A stretch of 64,000 nt of DNA from Devosia lacusdianchii (GCF_022429625.1 NZ_CP092483.1:4265501-4329500), one strand, 5' to 3'; shown: positions 26,129-36,173, counted from the stretch's first letter. Notes: a model not told the origin generated them from the sequence alone. Program-made: numbers and translations.

Positions 26129-26165
26129 AGATGAGGGGCGACAATCGGTCGCACCTCATCTAAAC
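26129..26165 (+). terminator. terminator-like hairpin after xylA
   Basis: AGATGAGGGGCGAC and GTCGCACCTCATCT form a 14-bp stem with one mismatch around a short AATCG loop. It ends the xyl operon; the downstream tract is short (TAAACT), so it may also act as a stability element. Confidence 0.65.
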
Positions 26166-26255
26166 TGTCCTCGTTACGGGTCGCGGGTTCGCGGGAACGT
26201 GACGGGGGCAGCGTTCTACCGCCTGGCGACCTCCCAGTATGGAGGACGCATCATT

Positions 26256-27071
26256 ATGGCCAACTTCCACGTCATCTCCGGCACGGGCGACAAGCTCGAT
26301 CTGCCGATCATCCGAACCATCACCATTGCCGATCTGTTCGACGCGCTCAGGCGCGGCGCGGCCGACTTCTGGGAAAAGCCCAGCCATTACGTCATGCTGG
26401 TGCTGATCTATCCCATTGTCGGCATTGTGCTGACCGTCTGGATGAACGGCTACCAGACCTGGCCGCTGCTCTATCCGCTGGTGGGCGGCTTCGCCCTGAT
26501 TGGTCCCTTTGCCGCCATCGGCCTCTATGAAATCAGCCGCCGCCGCGAGGCTGGCGAGGATACGTCCTGGAGCCATGCCTTCGAGGTGCTGCGATCGCCC
26601 GCCATCGGCTCGATCGCCGCGCTCGCCGTCATGCTGCTGGTGATCTTTACGCTCTGGCTCACGGCCGCGCAGGCGCTCTATGAGAGCCTCTTCGGCTCGT
26701 CACCGCCGCAATCATTGGGCGGCCTGCTGACCCAGGTCTTCACCGAGCCGGGCGGCTGGACGCTGCTGATAACAGGCAATCTGCTCGGCGCCATATTCGC
26801 CATCGTCACCCTCTGCACCACGGTCATCGCCTTCCCGCTGCTGCTCGATCGCGACGTAGGTGCCTTTGTAGCGGTGGAGACCTCGTTCCGCGCGGTGATG
26901 AAAAACCCGGTCCCCTTGATGGCCTGGGGTGTCATCGTCGGCGCCGGCCTGTTCGTAGGGGCCTTGCCGCTCTTCGTTGGCCTCGCCATCGTCATCCCGA
27001 TCTTCGGCCACGCCACCTGGCACCTCTATCGCAAGCTGATCGAACCGGCTTCGGCGATCAGGGGCATGTAG
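26256..27071 (+). CDS. DUF2189 family integral membrane protein
   Basis: 271 residues with about six transmembrane segments. The N-terminal ITIADLFDALRRGAADFWEK and VSLSRFAVEVLR-like central loops fit DUF2189, sometimes annotated as cytochrome c oxidase subunit I-like, though no heme ligands are obvious. Start at ATG 26256 with GGAGG about 10 nt upstream. It stands between the xyl terminator and mutS and appears monocistronic. Function unknown. Confidence 0.8.
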   Translation: MANFHVISGTGDKLDLPIIRTITIADLFDALRRGAADFWEKPSHYVMLVLIYPIVGIVLTVWMNGYQTWPLLYPLVGGFALIGPFAAIGLYEISRRREAGEDTSWSHAFEVLRSPAIGSIAALAVMLLVIFTLWLTAAQALYESLFGSSPPQSLGGLLTQVFTEPGGWTLLITGNLLGAIFAIVTLCTTVIAFPLLLDRDVGAFVAVETSFRAVMKNPVPLMAWGVIVGAGLFVGALPLFVGLAIVIPIFGHATWHLYRKLIEPASAIRGM

Positions 27072-27094
27072 CCGGCGCACCGGACGCACCAAAA

Positions 27095-27117
27095 ACCCTC
27101 GGGTCAAGCCCGAGGGT
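27095..27117. repeat. short hairpin repeat (R4-like)
   Basis: ACCCTCGGG-TCAAG-CCCGAGGGT, a perfect 9-bp stem, followed by TGACG as in other R4 elements. It lies between the DUF2189 gene and mutS and could terminate the former. Confidence 0.6.
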
Positions 27118-27215
27118 GACGAACTGTGGATGCGGGGCGAACGGGCCTCGCGCCTGTTGGATTTCCACCCCAAACCCCCTAAGGTCGCCGCTCCCTTGCG
27201 AGACCTGTTTGCCTG

Positions 27216-29909
27216 ATGCACATAACGCCAATCGAACCCGCGCTCACGCCGATGATGGCGCAGTATTTCGAGATCAAGGCGGTCAATCCGGGCTATCTGC
27301 TGTTCTATCGCATGGGCGATTTCTACGAGCTGTTCTTCGAGGACGCCGAGATCGCTAGCGCCGCCCTCGGCATTGTCCTCACCAAACGCGGCAAGCATCT
27401 GGGCCAGGACATCCAGATGTGCGGCGTGCCGATCCATGCCGCCAACGACTACCTCAACAAGCTGATCAAGCTGGGCCACCGCGTCGCCATCTGCGAACAG
27501 GTGGAAGACCCCAAGGAAGCCAAGAAGCGCGGCGCCAAATCCGTGGTCAAGCGCGACGTGGTACGGCTGATCACCGCGGGCACCCTGACCGAGGATGACC
27601 ACCTCGACGCGCGGGCCTCCAACTTCCTCGCCGCCCTGTCGATGGTTCGTCACGGCGAAACCGATTTCGCTTTGGCCTGGGCCGATGTGTCGACTGGCGA
27701 AACCTTCACCGCCGATCTTGCTGCCGAACAGCTTCAGGACGAACTCGCCCGCATCGATCCGGCCGAGCTGCTGCTGACCGAGGCGACGCGCGCTACGCTG
27801 ATCGAGCGGCATTTGTTTGCGCCGAACTTGGTCGGCATTGCCCATGCCGCCCCCTCAGAGAGCTTCGATAGCGAAGCCGCCACCGCCGCGCTGCGCGCCG
27901 CCTTCCCCGGTGGCGCCTTCGATCCCACTGCCTTGTCACGCGCCTCGCGCGCGGCCCTAGGGGCCATCGTCGCCTATGTCAGCGAAAGCCAGAAGGGTGT
28001 CGGCGTCGCCCTGCGGGCGCCGCAGCCCGATACCGCAACACGCCATCTCGCTATCGACGCGGCCACGCGCGCCTCGCTCGAGCTGCACCAGACCCAGCGC
28101 GGCCAGGTCAGGGGTTCGCTGCGCCAGGTGATCGATCTCACCGTCACCGCCCCCGGCTCCCGCCTGCTCTCGGCGCGGCTGGCGGCGCCCTTGGCCGACG
28201 CCACCGCGATTAACCAGCGGCTCGACGCGGTGGGCCTCCTCGCCAACGACACCATGCTGTCAGGCCGCCTGCGCGCCGATCTCAAAGCCGTGCCCGATCT
28301 CGCCCGTGCCCTCACCCGGCTGGCCCTGGACCGTGGCGGTCCACGCGACTTGGCGGCGATTGGCAAGGCGGTGAGTGCCGCCTCCGCACTGGCGGCGCAT
28401 TTTGTCCGCATCGAAGACGCACCCGCCGTGCTTGCCCGGCTTGCCACAATTCTCGCGGCAGCACCCCTGCCCCTCGCCTCCGAACTGGCTCTGGCCCTCG
28501 ATGACGACCTGCCGCTGCTCAGCCGCGACGGCGGCTTCGTGCGCAAGGGCTATGACGGTTCCCTCGACAATGAGCGGGCGCTGGCCAGCGAAACCCGTGC
28601 CGTGGTCGCCGCCCTCCAGGCCCGGCTGATCGAGGAGACCGACGTCCGTTCACTGAAAATCCGGCACAATGGCGTGCTCGGTTATTTCGTCGAGGTCCCG
28701 GCCGGGCATGGGACCAAGCTGCTCGAAGAACCGCATCGGCAGACCTTCATCCACCGCCAGACGCTGGCCAATGCCATGCGCTTCACCACCACGGAGTTGG
28801 CCGAGCTCGAAGGCCGTATTGCCCGGGCCCATGAGGCAGCGCTCGAAATCGAGCTCAAGGTGTTTTCGAGCCTCCGCTATGATGTGTTGAGCCGCACCGA
28901 TGCCCTGCGCGATCTGGCTGACGCCCTGGCCGAACTCGATGTCACCACCGCGCTGGCCCATCTGGCTGCCACCCGATCCTATACCCGCCCCGAGATCGAC
29001 AATTCCCTGGCCTTCGAGATCAAGGGCGGGCGTCACCCGGTCGTTGAGGACATGGTGATGACTGAGGGCCAGAGCTTCGTCGCCAATGACGCCGACCTCA
29101 GCGGCGACGACGCCATTGGTGGCGGGCGGCTGTGGCTGGTCACCGGCCCGAATATGGGTGGTAAGTCGACCTTCCTGCGCCAGAACGCGCTGATATCAAT
29201 CCTGGCGCAGATGGGCAGCTTCGTGCCCGCCACTTCGGCCCATATCGGCGTCATCGACCGGGTGTTTTCCCGCGTCGGTGCCAGCGACGACATTGCCCAT
29301 GGCCGCTCGACCTTCATGGTGGAGATGGTCGAGACCGCGGCCATTCTCAATCGCGCCACCCGCCGCTCGCTGGTGGTGCTGGATGAGATCGGCCGTGGCA
29401 CCGCCACGTTCGATGGCCTCTCCATCGCCTGGGCGGCCGTCGAGGCCCTGCATGAAACCACCGGCTGTCGCGCTCTCTTCGCCACCCATTTCCATGAGCT
29501 GACCAGCCTCGCCAAGACCCTCACCCGCGTCTCAAACGTCACCATGAAGGTGCGCGAATGGGAGGGCGAGGTGGTGTTCCTGCACGAAGTAGGCCCCGGC
29601 GCCGCCGACCGCTCCTACGGCATTCAGGTGGCGCGGCTGGCCGGCCTGCCCGAGCCGGTGCTGGCCCGCGCCCGCCAGGTGTTGACGGTGCTCGAGCAAC
29701 GCTCGGCGGGAACCGCCTCTTCCAGCCAGAAGGCCAGCGTGCTAGACGATCTGCCACTCTTTGCGCATCAGCCCCCTCCCCGGCCGACGCAGCAAGACCC
29801 AGTTCACGCCGCGCTCGACGCTGTCCGACCCGACGAGATGACCCCCAAGCAAGCGATCGAAGCGCTCTACGAGTTGAAGAAAATCCGCGATGACGCTCGT
29901 CGAAGCTGA
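27216..29909 (+). CDS. mutS: DNA mismatch repair protein MutS
   Basis: 897 residues, full length. The mismatch-contacting Phe-x-Glu motif lies in MGDFYELFFEDAE near residue 35; Walker A TGPNMGGKSTFLRQNA is near 645, Walker B LVVLDEIGRGTATFDGLS follows, and ATHFHELT is present. It recognises base mismatches and recruits MutL. The last 20 bp overlap glnD. mutS-glnD-murJ is a conserved order in this bacterial group. Confidence 0.97.
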   Translation: MHITPIEPALTPMMAQYFEIKAVNPGYLLFYRMGDFYELFFEDAEIASAALGIVLTKRGKHLGQDIQMCGVPIHAANDYLNKLIKLGHRVAICEQVEDPKEAKKRGAKSVVKRDVVRLITAGTLTEDDHLDARASNFLAALSMVRHGETDFALAWADVSTGETFTADLAAEQLQDELARIDPAELLLTEATRATLIERHLFAPNLVGIAHAAPSESFDSEAATAALRAAFPGGAFDPTALSRASRAALGAIVAYVSESQKGVGVALRAPQPDTATRHLAIDAATRASLELHQTQRGQVRGSLRQVIDLTVTAPGSRLLSARLAAPLADATAINQRLDAVGLLANDTMLSGRLRADLKAVPDLARALTRLALDRGGPRDLAAIGKAVSAASALAAHFVRIEDAPAVLARLATILAAAPLPLASELALALDDDLPLLSRDGGFVRKGYDGSLDNERALASETRAVVAALQARLIEETDVRSLKIRHNGVLGYFVEVPAGHGTKLLEEPHRQTFIHRQTLANAMRFTTTELAELEGRIARAHEAALEIELKVFSSLRYDVLSRTDALRDLADALAELDVTTALAHLAATRSYTRPEIDNSLAFEIKGGRHPVVEDMVMTEGQSFVANDADLSGDDAIGGGRLWLVTGPNMGGKSTFLRQNALISILAQMGSFVPATSAHIGVIDRVFSRVGASDDIAHGRSTFMVEMVETAAILNRATRRSLVVLDEIGRGTATFDGLSIAWAAVEALHETTGCRALFATHFHELTSLAKTLTRVSNVTMKVREWEGEVVFLHEVGPGAADRSYGIQVARLAGLPEPVLARARQVLTVLEQRSAGTASSSQKASVLDDLPLFAHQPPPRPTQQDPVHAALDAVRPDEMTPKQAIEALYELKKIRDDARRS

Positions 29910-32685
29910 CGCCAAACCGCGAAAGCCGCTCTTCGTCCTCAAATCCGCCGAAACCCTCCTGGGTGAACTGGATGCGGCGATCGGCGAAGAAGCGCCCAAA
30001 TCCAGCGCTGCCCGCGCCCTGGTGCTGGCCCATATGCGCAAGACCTTGGCCGAAGCCCGCAAGAGCGCCGAGGCCGAGTTGCTGGCGTCAGGCAAGGGCA
30101 CCCGCTGCGCGCAGAACCTGTCCAATGCCCAGGACGAGATCATCGCCGCGGTGCATCTGTTTGCTGTCAGGCGCGTCTATCCCGTCGACAATCCCTCCGG
30201 CGCCGAGGCCATCGCGCTGTCCGCCGTGGGCGGATATGGCCGCGGCACGCTGGCACCAGGCTCCGACATCGATCTGCTCTTCATCCTGCCCTACAAGCAG
30301 ACGCCCTGGGGTGAGCAGGTCACCGAGTATATCCTCTATATGCTGTGGGACCTCGGCCAGAAGGTCGGCCATGCCGTGCGCTCGGTGGATGAATGCATCC
30401 GCATGGCCCGCGCCGACATGACCGTGCGCACCGCCACGCTCGAAGCCCGCTTCCTCACCGGCGACAAGGCGCTGTTCGAGTCTCTGGTCAAGCGCTTCGA
30501 AACCGAAATCATGCCCAAGACGGGGCCTGAATTCATCGCCGCCAAGATGGCCGAGCGTGACGAACGCCATAAGCTCATGGGCAATACCCGCTATGTGGTC
30601 GAGCCCAATATCAAGGACGGCAAGGGCGGCCTGCGCGACCTCAATACGCTGTTCTGGATCGGCAAGTACTTCTACCAGGTCAAGACATCACATGAGCTGG
30701 TCGGCAAGGGCGTGCTGAGCGCCTCGGAATACCGCCTGTTCTCGCGCGCCGAAGACTTCCTCTGGGCCGTACGCTGCCACCTGCATTTCGTTACCGGCCG
30801 CGCCGAGGAAAAGCTGACCTTCGACGTGCAGCCCGAACTGGCTGAACGCATGGGCTATGCCCAGCGCATCGGCATGCTGGGGGTCGAGCGCTTCATGAAG
30901 CGCTATTTCCTTGTCGCCAAGGATGTCGGCGACCTCACCCGCATCATCTGCGCCAGCCTCGAATTCAACCACGCCAAGGACATGGATATCGTTGGCCGCG
31001 TGCTGGCGCCGTTCCGTTCGGGCAAGTCCAGGATCAAGGGTGAGACCGATTTCGTGCTCGATACCGGCCGGCTCAACATCGCGGCGCCGGATGTGTTCGA
31101 GCGGGACCCCGTCAATCTCATCCGCATGTTCCTCGTGGCCGGCCGCGAACAGCTTTTGTTCCATCCCGATGCCATCAAGCACATCACCCGCTCGCTGGGG
31201 CTGATCGACAACAAGCTCAGGGCCGACGCCAAGGCCAACGAGCATTTCCTGACTATTCTCACCGCGCCGGAATCGGTGGAACGCATCCTGCGCCAGATGA
31301 ACGAGAGCGGCGTGCTCGGCAAGTTCGTGCCCGATTTCGGCAAGATCGTCGCGCTGATGCAGTTCAACATGTACCACCACTATACGGTGGACGAGCACCT
31401 GATCCGCTCGGTCGGCGTCATGGCCGATATCGCCAATGGCGGCCTGCGCGACCAGCTGCCTCTGACCCACGAATTGCTGCCGCAGCTCAACGATACCCGC
31501 CTGCTCTACGTGGCGCTGTTCCTGCACGACATTGCCAAGGGCCGCCCGGAGGATCACTCCATTGCCGGCGCCCGCATCGCGCGAAAGCTCTGCCCTCGCT
31601 TCGGCCTCTCCGCCGCCGAAACCGACACCGTCGCCTGGCTGATCCAATATCATCTGCTGATGAGCGAAATCGCCCAGGCCCGCGATATCCAGGACCCCGA
31701 GACGGCCAAGGCTTTTGCCGATGTGGTGCAATCGCCGCAACGGCTGGCGCTGCTGATGATCCTGACTGCCTGCGATATCCGCGCCGTTGGCCCTGGTGTG
31801 TGGACAGGCTGGAAGGGCTCGTTGCTGCGCGCCCTCTACTACGCCACCGAGCCGCTGCTCTCAGGTGGCCACAGCCAGGTCACCCAGTCCGACCGCATCG
31901 ATTCCGCCAAGCGCCAGCTCGCCCAGGCGCTCGAAGCCTGGCCCCCGGCCGATGTCGAAACCTATACCGCCCGCCATTACGACCATTACTGGCTGCGCGC
32001 CGAGCCCGAACTGCAGGTCGAACACGCCCGCATGATCCGCCAGGCCGATATGGCTGGCGAGAGTTTTGCCGGTTCGATCCGCGTCAAGGCTTTCGAAGGC
32101 ATTACCGAGGTCTCGTTCTACACCCCGGACCATCCTCGGCTGCTGTCGCTGATCGCCGGCGCCTGCACCATGCAAGACGCATCCATCATCGGCGCGCAGA
32201 TCTTCTCGACCCGCGATGGCCACGCGCTCGATACCTTCCGCCTGCGCCGCAGCTTCACCTCGGACGAAGACGAAAAGGTCCGCGCCACCCGCATCATCGA
32301 TACGGTCAAGCAGCTGCTGCAGGGCAAGCGCACCATCCTCATCGATCTGGGCAAGGAAAGCCGCCACAACAAGCGCCTAAAGCCCTTTGCGCTGCCCGCC
32401 GAGGTGGCAGTGTCCAATGCCTTGTCGGAAAAATTCACCGTCATCGAGGTATCAGGCCTCGATCGCATGGGCCTCCTGCATTCGCTGACCCACCAGATTT
32501 CCGACCTCAACCTCACCATCGGCTCGGCCCATATCGGCACCTATGGCGAAAAGGCCGTCGACGTCTTCTACGTCACCGACCTGACCGGCCAGAAAATCAT
32601 GAGCAAACCGCGTCAGCGTAAGATTCATGATGCGCTGATGGGTGTGTTCCACCCGCGCGCCGAGGCGAAGGTGGCGAATGGCTAG
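29890..32685 (+). CDS. glnD: bifunctional uridylyltransferase/uridylyl-removing enzyme
   Basis: 931 residues. Nucleotidyltransferase motif GGYGRGTLAPGSDIDLLFIL near 112-131, HD phosphohydrolase motif LHDIAKGRPEDHS near 545, and two C-terminal ACT domains (about 735 and 845) that sense glutamine. It adds UMP to, or removes it from, PII proteins according to nitrogen status. Starts 20 bp inside the end of mutS. Followed by a large R1 inverted repeat before murJ. Confidence 0.96.
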   Translation: MTLVEADAKPRKPLFVLKSAETLLGELDAAIGEEAPKSSAARALVLAHMRKTLAEARKSAEAELLASGKGTRCAQNLSNAQDEIIAAVHLFAVRRVYPVDNPSGAEAIALSAVGGYGRGTLAPGSDIDLLFILPYKQTPWGEQVTEYILYMLWDLGQKVGHAVRSVDECIRMARADMTVRTATLEARFLTGDKALFESLVKRFETEIMPKTGPEFIAAKMAERDERHKLMGNTRYVVEPNIKDGKGGLRDLNTLFWIGKYFYQVKTSHELVGKGVLSASEYRLFSRAEDFLWAVRCHLHFVTGRAEEKLTFDVQPELAERMGYAQRIGMLGVERFMKRYFLVAKDVGDLTRIICASLEFNHAKDMDIVGRVLAPFRSGKSRIKGETDFVLDTGRLNIAAPDVFERDPVNLIRMFLVAGREQLLFHPDAIKHITRSLGLIDNKLRADAKANEHFLTILTAPESVERILRQMNESGVLGKFVPDFGKIVALMQFNMYHHYTVDEHLIRSVGVMADIANGGLRDQLPLTHELLPQLNDTRLLYVALFLHDIAKGRPEDHSIAGARIARKLCPRFGLSAAETDTVAWLIQYHLLMSEIAQARDIQDPETAKAFADVVQSPQRLALLMILTACDIRAVGPGVWTGWKGSLLRALYYATEPLLSGGHSQVTQSDRIDSAKRQLAQALEAWPPADVETYTARHYDHYWLRAEPELQVEHARMIRQADMAGESFAGSIRVKAFEGITEVSFYTPDHPRLLSLIAGACTMQDASIIGAQIFSTRDGHALDTFRLRRSFTSDEDEKVRATRIIDTVKQLLQGKRTILIDLGKESRHNKRLKPFALPAEVAVSNALSEKFTVIEVSGLDRMGLLHSLTHQISDLNLTIGSAHIGTYGEKAVDVFYVTDLTGQKIMSKPRQRKIHDALMGVFHPRAEAKVANG

Positions 32686-32706
32686 TCAGGGGGCGTCGCC
32701 CCACAC

Positions 32707-32839
32707 TTCACCTCTCCCTTTGGGGGAGAGGTCGACGGCGAAGCCGGCGGGTGAGGGGGCCTTCCCCTCGCACCATGGCCAGAAAAGGCCCCCTCACCCG
32801 GCCCTGCGGGCCGACCTCTCCCCCAGAGGGAGAGGTGAA
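32707..32839. repeat. R1 element, 133-bp inverted repeat before murJ
   Basis: The two outer arms (TTCACCTCTCCCT..., ...AGGGAGAGGTGAA) and inner arms (GGGTGAGGGGGCC / GGCCCCCTCACCC) make one near-continuous inverted repeat, each half also holding its own small hairpin. It ends 8 bp before the murJ start codon, so the murJ ribosome site borders the stem. Confidence 0.75.
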
Positions 32840-32847
32840 GAGGTTCC

Positions 32848-34452
32848 ATGAGCCTCTACCGCAACTTCCTCTCGGTCGGCGGCCTCACCCTTGTCTCGCG
32901 CGTCGCCGGCTTCGCCCGCGACGCATTGATGGCGGCCGTGCTCGGTACGGGCCCTGCAGCCGACGCCTTCTTTGCTGCCTTCCGCTTCCCCAACCTGTTT
33001 CGCCGCCTCTTCGCCGAAGGCGCCTTCAACACCGCCTTCGTGCCCATGTTCTCGGGCGCCCTCGAACAGCAGGGCCCCGATGCGGCGCTCGACCTCGCCG
33101 CCCGCATCATGAGCTGGCTCGTCGCCATGCTGATCGTGGTGACCATCCTCGCCGAAATCTTCATGCCGCAAATCATGGTCGCCTTTGTCCCGGGCTTTAC
33201 CGACGACAAAGCAAAATTCGACCTGACCGTGCTGCTGACGCGGATCATGTTCCCGTACCTGGCCTGCATGTCGCTGATGGCGGCCTATGGCGCCATCCTC
33301 AATTCGCTCGGCCGCTTCTTCGCCGCCGCTTTCGCCCCGGTCATCCTCAACATCGTCAATATCGCCGCGATGATTCCGCTGGTGACCTTCTGGGTGCAGG
33401 ATCCGGCCGGGTCAGCCGTCTGGGTTGGCGTCGCCACCATGGCGGGCGGCGTGGCGCAGCTCTGGCTGGTCTGGTCCGCCATCAAGCGCGCCGATTTCGT
33501 GCCCGAATTCCGCCTGCCGCGCCTCGATCCCGAAGTGCGCCGCTTCTGGGTACTGGCCATTCCGGCCATCCTCACCGGCGGCATTACCCAGATCAACATC
33601 TTCGTCGGCACCATCATCGCCTCGGGCGCCGACAATGCCATTTCCATCCTCAATTATGCCGACCGGCTCTATCAGCTGCCCCTCGGCATTATCGGCATCG
33701 CCATTGGCACCGTGCTGCTTCCCGAACTATCCAGGCACCTAAAGGGCTCGCGCGCGGCCGAGGCCCGCGCCACCCAGGACCAGTCGCTCCTGATCGCCAT
33801 GCTGCTCTCCATGCCGGCGGCAACGGCGCTGATATCAATGGCTGAGCCCATAGTGCGCGTGCTGTTCGAACGTGGCGCCTTCGATGCGCTGGCGACGACG
33901 CAGACCGCGCAAGCGCTGATCGCTTTCTCGACTGGCCTGCCCGCCTACGTGCTGATCCGCGTGCTGCAGCCGGGCTATTTCGCCCGCGAGGACACGGTGA
34001 CGCCGACCATCTTCGCCGGCATTTCTGTGGTCGCCAATATCGGCCTGTCGCTGCTGCTGTTTCCCACCTATCTGCATGTCGGCATTGCCATCGCCACCTC
34101 TGTCTCGTCCTGGCTCAATGCTATCCTGCTGGCGGTTTTCCTCGCTTTGCGCGGCCATTTCGCGCTGACCCGCGCCGAGTGGATCAAGCATGTGCTGATC
34201 CTGCTCAGCAGCGGGGTGATGGGCGGTGCGCTCTACCTCCTGGCGCAGCGTGGCGCCGCGCACATGACCACGGCGGCTCCCGTTTGGGAGCAGGTCAGTG
34301 TACTGGGCGTGCTCGTGGTTTTCGGCATGGTGGTCTATTTCACCCTGGTCCACATCACCCGCGCCCAGCCGTTGGGCCTGCTGCTGCGGCGGCTACGGCG
34401 GAGCAAAACGACTATCAAGGCCCCCGACACCAAACTCGACGGTTCCAAATAA
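32848..34452 (+). CDS. murJ: lipid II flippase
   Basis: 534 residues, about 14 hydrophobic segments, MVF/MATE superfamily. Diagnostic opening: VGGLTLVSRVAGFARDALMA, then ADAFFAAFRFPNLFRRLFAE. It moves lipid II across the inner membrane for peptidoglycan synthesis. ATG at 32848 with AGAGG 4 nt upstream, just after the R1 inverted repeat. A palindrome ATAAGC...GCTTAT straddles its stop codon. Confidence 0.95.
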   Translation: MSLYRNFLSVGGLTLVSRVAGFARDALMAAVLGTGPAADAFFAAFRFPNLFRRLFAEGAFNTAFVPMFSGALEQQGPDAALDLAARIMSWLVAMLIVVTILAEIFMPQIMVAFVPGFTDDKAKFDLTVLLTRIMFPYLACMSLMAAYGAILNSLGRFFAAAFAPVILNIVNIAAMIPLVTFWVQDPAGSAVWVGVATMAGGVAQLWLVWSAIKRADFVPEFRLPRLDPEVRRFWVLAIPAILTGGITQINIFVGTIIASGADNAISILNYADRLYQLPLGIIGIAIGTVLLPELSRHLKGSRAAEARATQDQSLLIAMLLSMPAATALISMAEPIVRVLFERGAFDALATTQTAQALIAFSTGLPAYVLIRVLQPGYFAREDTVTPTIFAGISVVANIGLSLLLFPTYLHVGIAIATSVSSWLNAILLAVFLALRGHFALTRAEWIKHVLILLSSGVMGGALYLLAQRGAAHMTTAAPVWEQVSVLGVLVVFGMVVYFTLVHITRAQPLGLLLRRLRRSKTTIKAPDTKLDGSK

Positions 34453-34500
34453 GCCTTTTCGCTTATAAAGGTTGCCGATCAATACCCAATAAGCGCTTAT
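34449..34500 (+). promoter_or_regulatory. two ATAAGC/GCTTAT palindromes before trpS
   Basis: ATAAGC-N6-GCTTAT (34449-34466) overlaps the murJ stop, and ATAAGCGCTTAT (34489-34500) ends 3 bp before the trpS ATG. No Shine-Dalgarno sequence is seen for trpS. Candidate operator pair or translational control element. Confidence 0.5.
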
Positions 34501-34503
34501 ACC

Positions 34504-35535
34504 ATGACCTTCACGCCTCGCATTTTCTCCGGCATCAAGCCCTCGGGCGACCTGCATCTGGGCAATTACCTCGGCGCTATCCGCCGTTTCGTGCCCCTGC
34601 AGGACACGCATGAGACGATCTATTGCGTCGTCGATATGCACGCGATCACCGTGTGGCAGGAGCCAGAGGACCTCAAGCGCTGGACCTATGAGATCGCCGC
34701 CGCCTATATCGCGGCAGGGCTCGATCCGAAGAAGTCGATCATCTTCAACCAGTCGCAGGTGATGGAACATGCCGAGCTGAGCTGGATTTTCAACTGCGTC
34801 GCCCGCATGGGCTGGATGGAGCGGATGACCCAGTTCAAGGACAAGGCCGGCGAGAACAGCGAGAATGTCTCGCTGGGCCTGTTCGCCTATCCCAGCCTGA
34901 TGGCGGCCGATATCCTGCTCTACAAGTCCACCGGCGTGCCTGTCGGCGATGATCAGCGCCAGCATCTGGAGCTGACGCGCGATATCGCCAAGAAGTTCAA
35001 TCACGACTTCAAAAAGCAGATCAAGGCCGAGGGCCACAAGGGCGACTTCTTCCCCATCACCGAGACCCTGGCCACCGGCCCGGCCATGCGGGTGAAGTCG
35101 CTCAAGGACGGCACCAAGAAGATGAGCAAGTCCGACGCCTCGGACATGTCGACCATCTACATGATGGATGATGCCGATACGATCGCCAAGAAGATCAAGC
35201 GCGCCACCACCGATGCCGATGCCCTTCCCAGCGAGGCCGCGGGCCTGGCCGGCCGCGCCGAGGCCGAGAACCTGGTCGGCATTTATGCCGCCCTCTCCAA
35301 TCGTTCGGTTGATGATGTGCTCGGTGAATTCGGCGGCAAGGGCTGGGGCACCTTCAAGCCCGCTCTGGGCGATCTTGCCGTGTCGGTGCTGTCCCCGATT
35401 GCCGAGGAGATGAAGCGGCTGGTGGCCGATCGCGGCGAGATGGACACCATTCTGCGCGACGGCGCCGACCGGGCCCGGGTCATCGCTCAGCCCATCATGG
35501 CCGATATCCGCAAGATCGTTGGATTCATCCGCTAG
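34504..35535 (+). CDS. trpS: tryptophanyl-tRNA synthetase
   Basis: 343 residues, class I synthetase. The HIGH-type motif reads [11 protein letters not shown] near residue 15 and the KMSKS motif is intact (KKMSKSDAS near 205). It charges tRNA-Trp. The ATG follows a palindrome by three bases and lacks an obvious ribosome-binding sequence, which is unusual among the neighbours. Order murJ-trpS-usp-nifU is conserved in the lineage. Confidence 0.96.
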   Translation: MTFTPRIFSGIKPSGDLHLGNYLGAIRRFVPLQDTHETIYCVVDMHAITVWQEPEDLKRWTYEIAAAYIAAGLDPKKSIIFNQSQVMEHAELSWIFNCVARMGWMERMTQFKDKAGENSENVSLGLFAYPSLMAADILLYKSTGVPVGDDQRQHLELTRDIAKKFNHDFKKQIKAEGHKGDFFPITETLATGPAMRVKSLKDGTKKMSKSDASDMSTIYMMDDADTIAKKIKRATTDADALPSEAAGLAGRAEAENLVGIYAALSNRSVDDVLGEFGGKGWGTFKPALGDLAVSVLSPIAEEMKRLVADRGEMDTILRDGADRARVIAQPIMADIRKIVGFIR

Positions 35536-35543
35536 GAGCGCTT

Positions 35544-35571
35544 CCAGGAAAAGCGTAAGCGGTCTTCCTGG
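35544..35571 (+). terminator. hairpin between trpS and usp
   Basis: CCAGGAA (35544-35550) pairs with TTCCTGG (35565-35571), with an AAGCG-rich loop. No T-tract; probably an mRNA-stabilising or processing hairpin. Confidence 0.4.
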
Positions 35572-35604
35572 CAACGCGACCAACAAGAACTTAGGAGCAC
35601 GCGC

Positions 35605-36075
35605 ATGTACGCAACCGAATACAAGCGCAAATTCCTCGTCGTCATCGATGAAACGCCCGAATGCGAGCGGGCGCTCACCTTTGCCGCCTACCGCGTCAAG
35701 CGCACCGGCGGCACGGTGGTGCTGATGAGCGTCGTGCCCAAGCCCGAATTCATCGGCCTGGGCGTCGAGGATGTGTTGCGCGCCGAAGCGGTCGAAGAGG
35801 CCGAGCGCAATCTCGACGCACGGCTGGCCCGTCTGCGCGACATCGGCGATGTGAAGGTGGAATCGGTCATTCGCGAAGGCGAGGCCGCCGAGGAGATCGA
35901 GCGCGTCATCGATCAGGACCGCGACATCGCCATCCTGGCGCTGGCCGCCTCCACATCCAATGAAGGCCCCGGCCCGCTGGTCATGCATTTCGCCAACCGC
36001 GCCAATGCTTTGCCGATCCCACTGACCATCGTCCCCGGACGCATGAGCGACGACGAAATTATCGCGATCTGCTAG
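35605..36075 (+). CDS. universal stress protein UspA family
   Basis: 156 residues. N-terminal KFLVVIDETPECERALTFAA and a following VLMSVVPKPEF are typical of UspA. The usual C-terminal ATP-binding GxxGxxG is not obvious (GPGPLVMHFANRANALPIPL, TIVPG), so nucleotide binding is doubtful. ATG at 35605 with AGGAG upstream. Located between trpS and nifU as in related genomes. Confidence 0.88.
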   Translation: MYATEYKRKFLVVIDETPECERALTFAAYRVKRTGGTVVLMSVVPKPEFIGLGVEDVLRAEAVEEAERNLDARLARLRDIGDVKVESVIREGEAAEEIERVIDQDRDIAILALAASTSNEGPGPLVMHFANRANALPIPLTIVPGRMSDDEIIAIC

Positions 36076-36089
36076 CCGGCGCTCCGCGC

Positions 36090-36150
36090 AAAATCGCTCC
36101 AGCGGAGTGATTTTAGGCTAGCAGGCCACGAGAGCTATGCTCGAATGGCC
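36090..36150 (+). repeat. R3 structured repeat, copy 1
   Basis: A 61-bp element matching 41207-41267 at 51 of 61 positions. The first hairpin centres on CGCTCCAGCGGAGTG; the second is GAGC-TAT-GCTC. Differences from copy 2 preserve pairing in both stems. It follows the usp stop by 14 bp and could terminate transcription. Confidence 0.7.
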
Positions 36151-36173
36151 CGGCCCCTCGGCATATCCGATCT

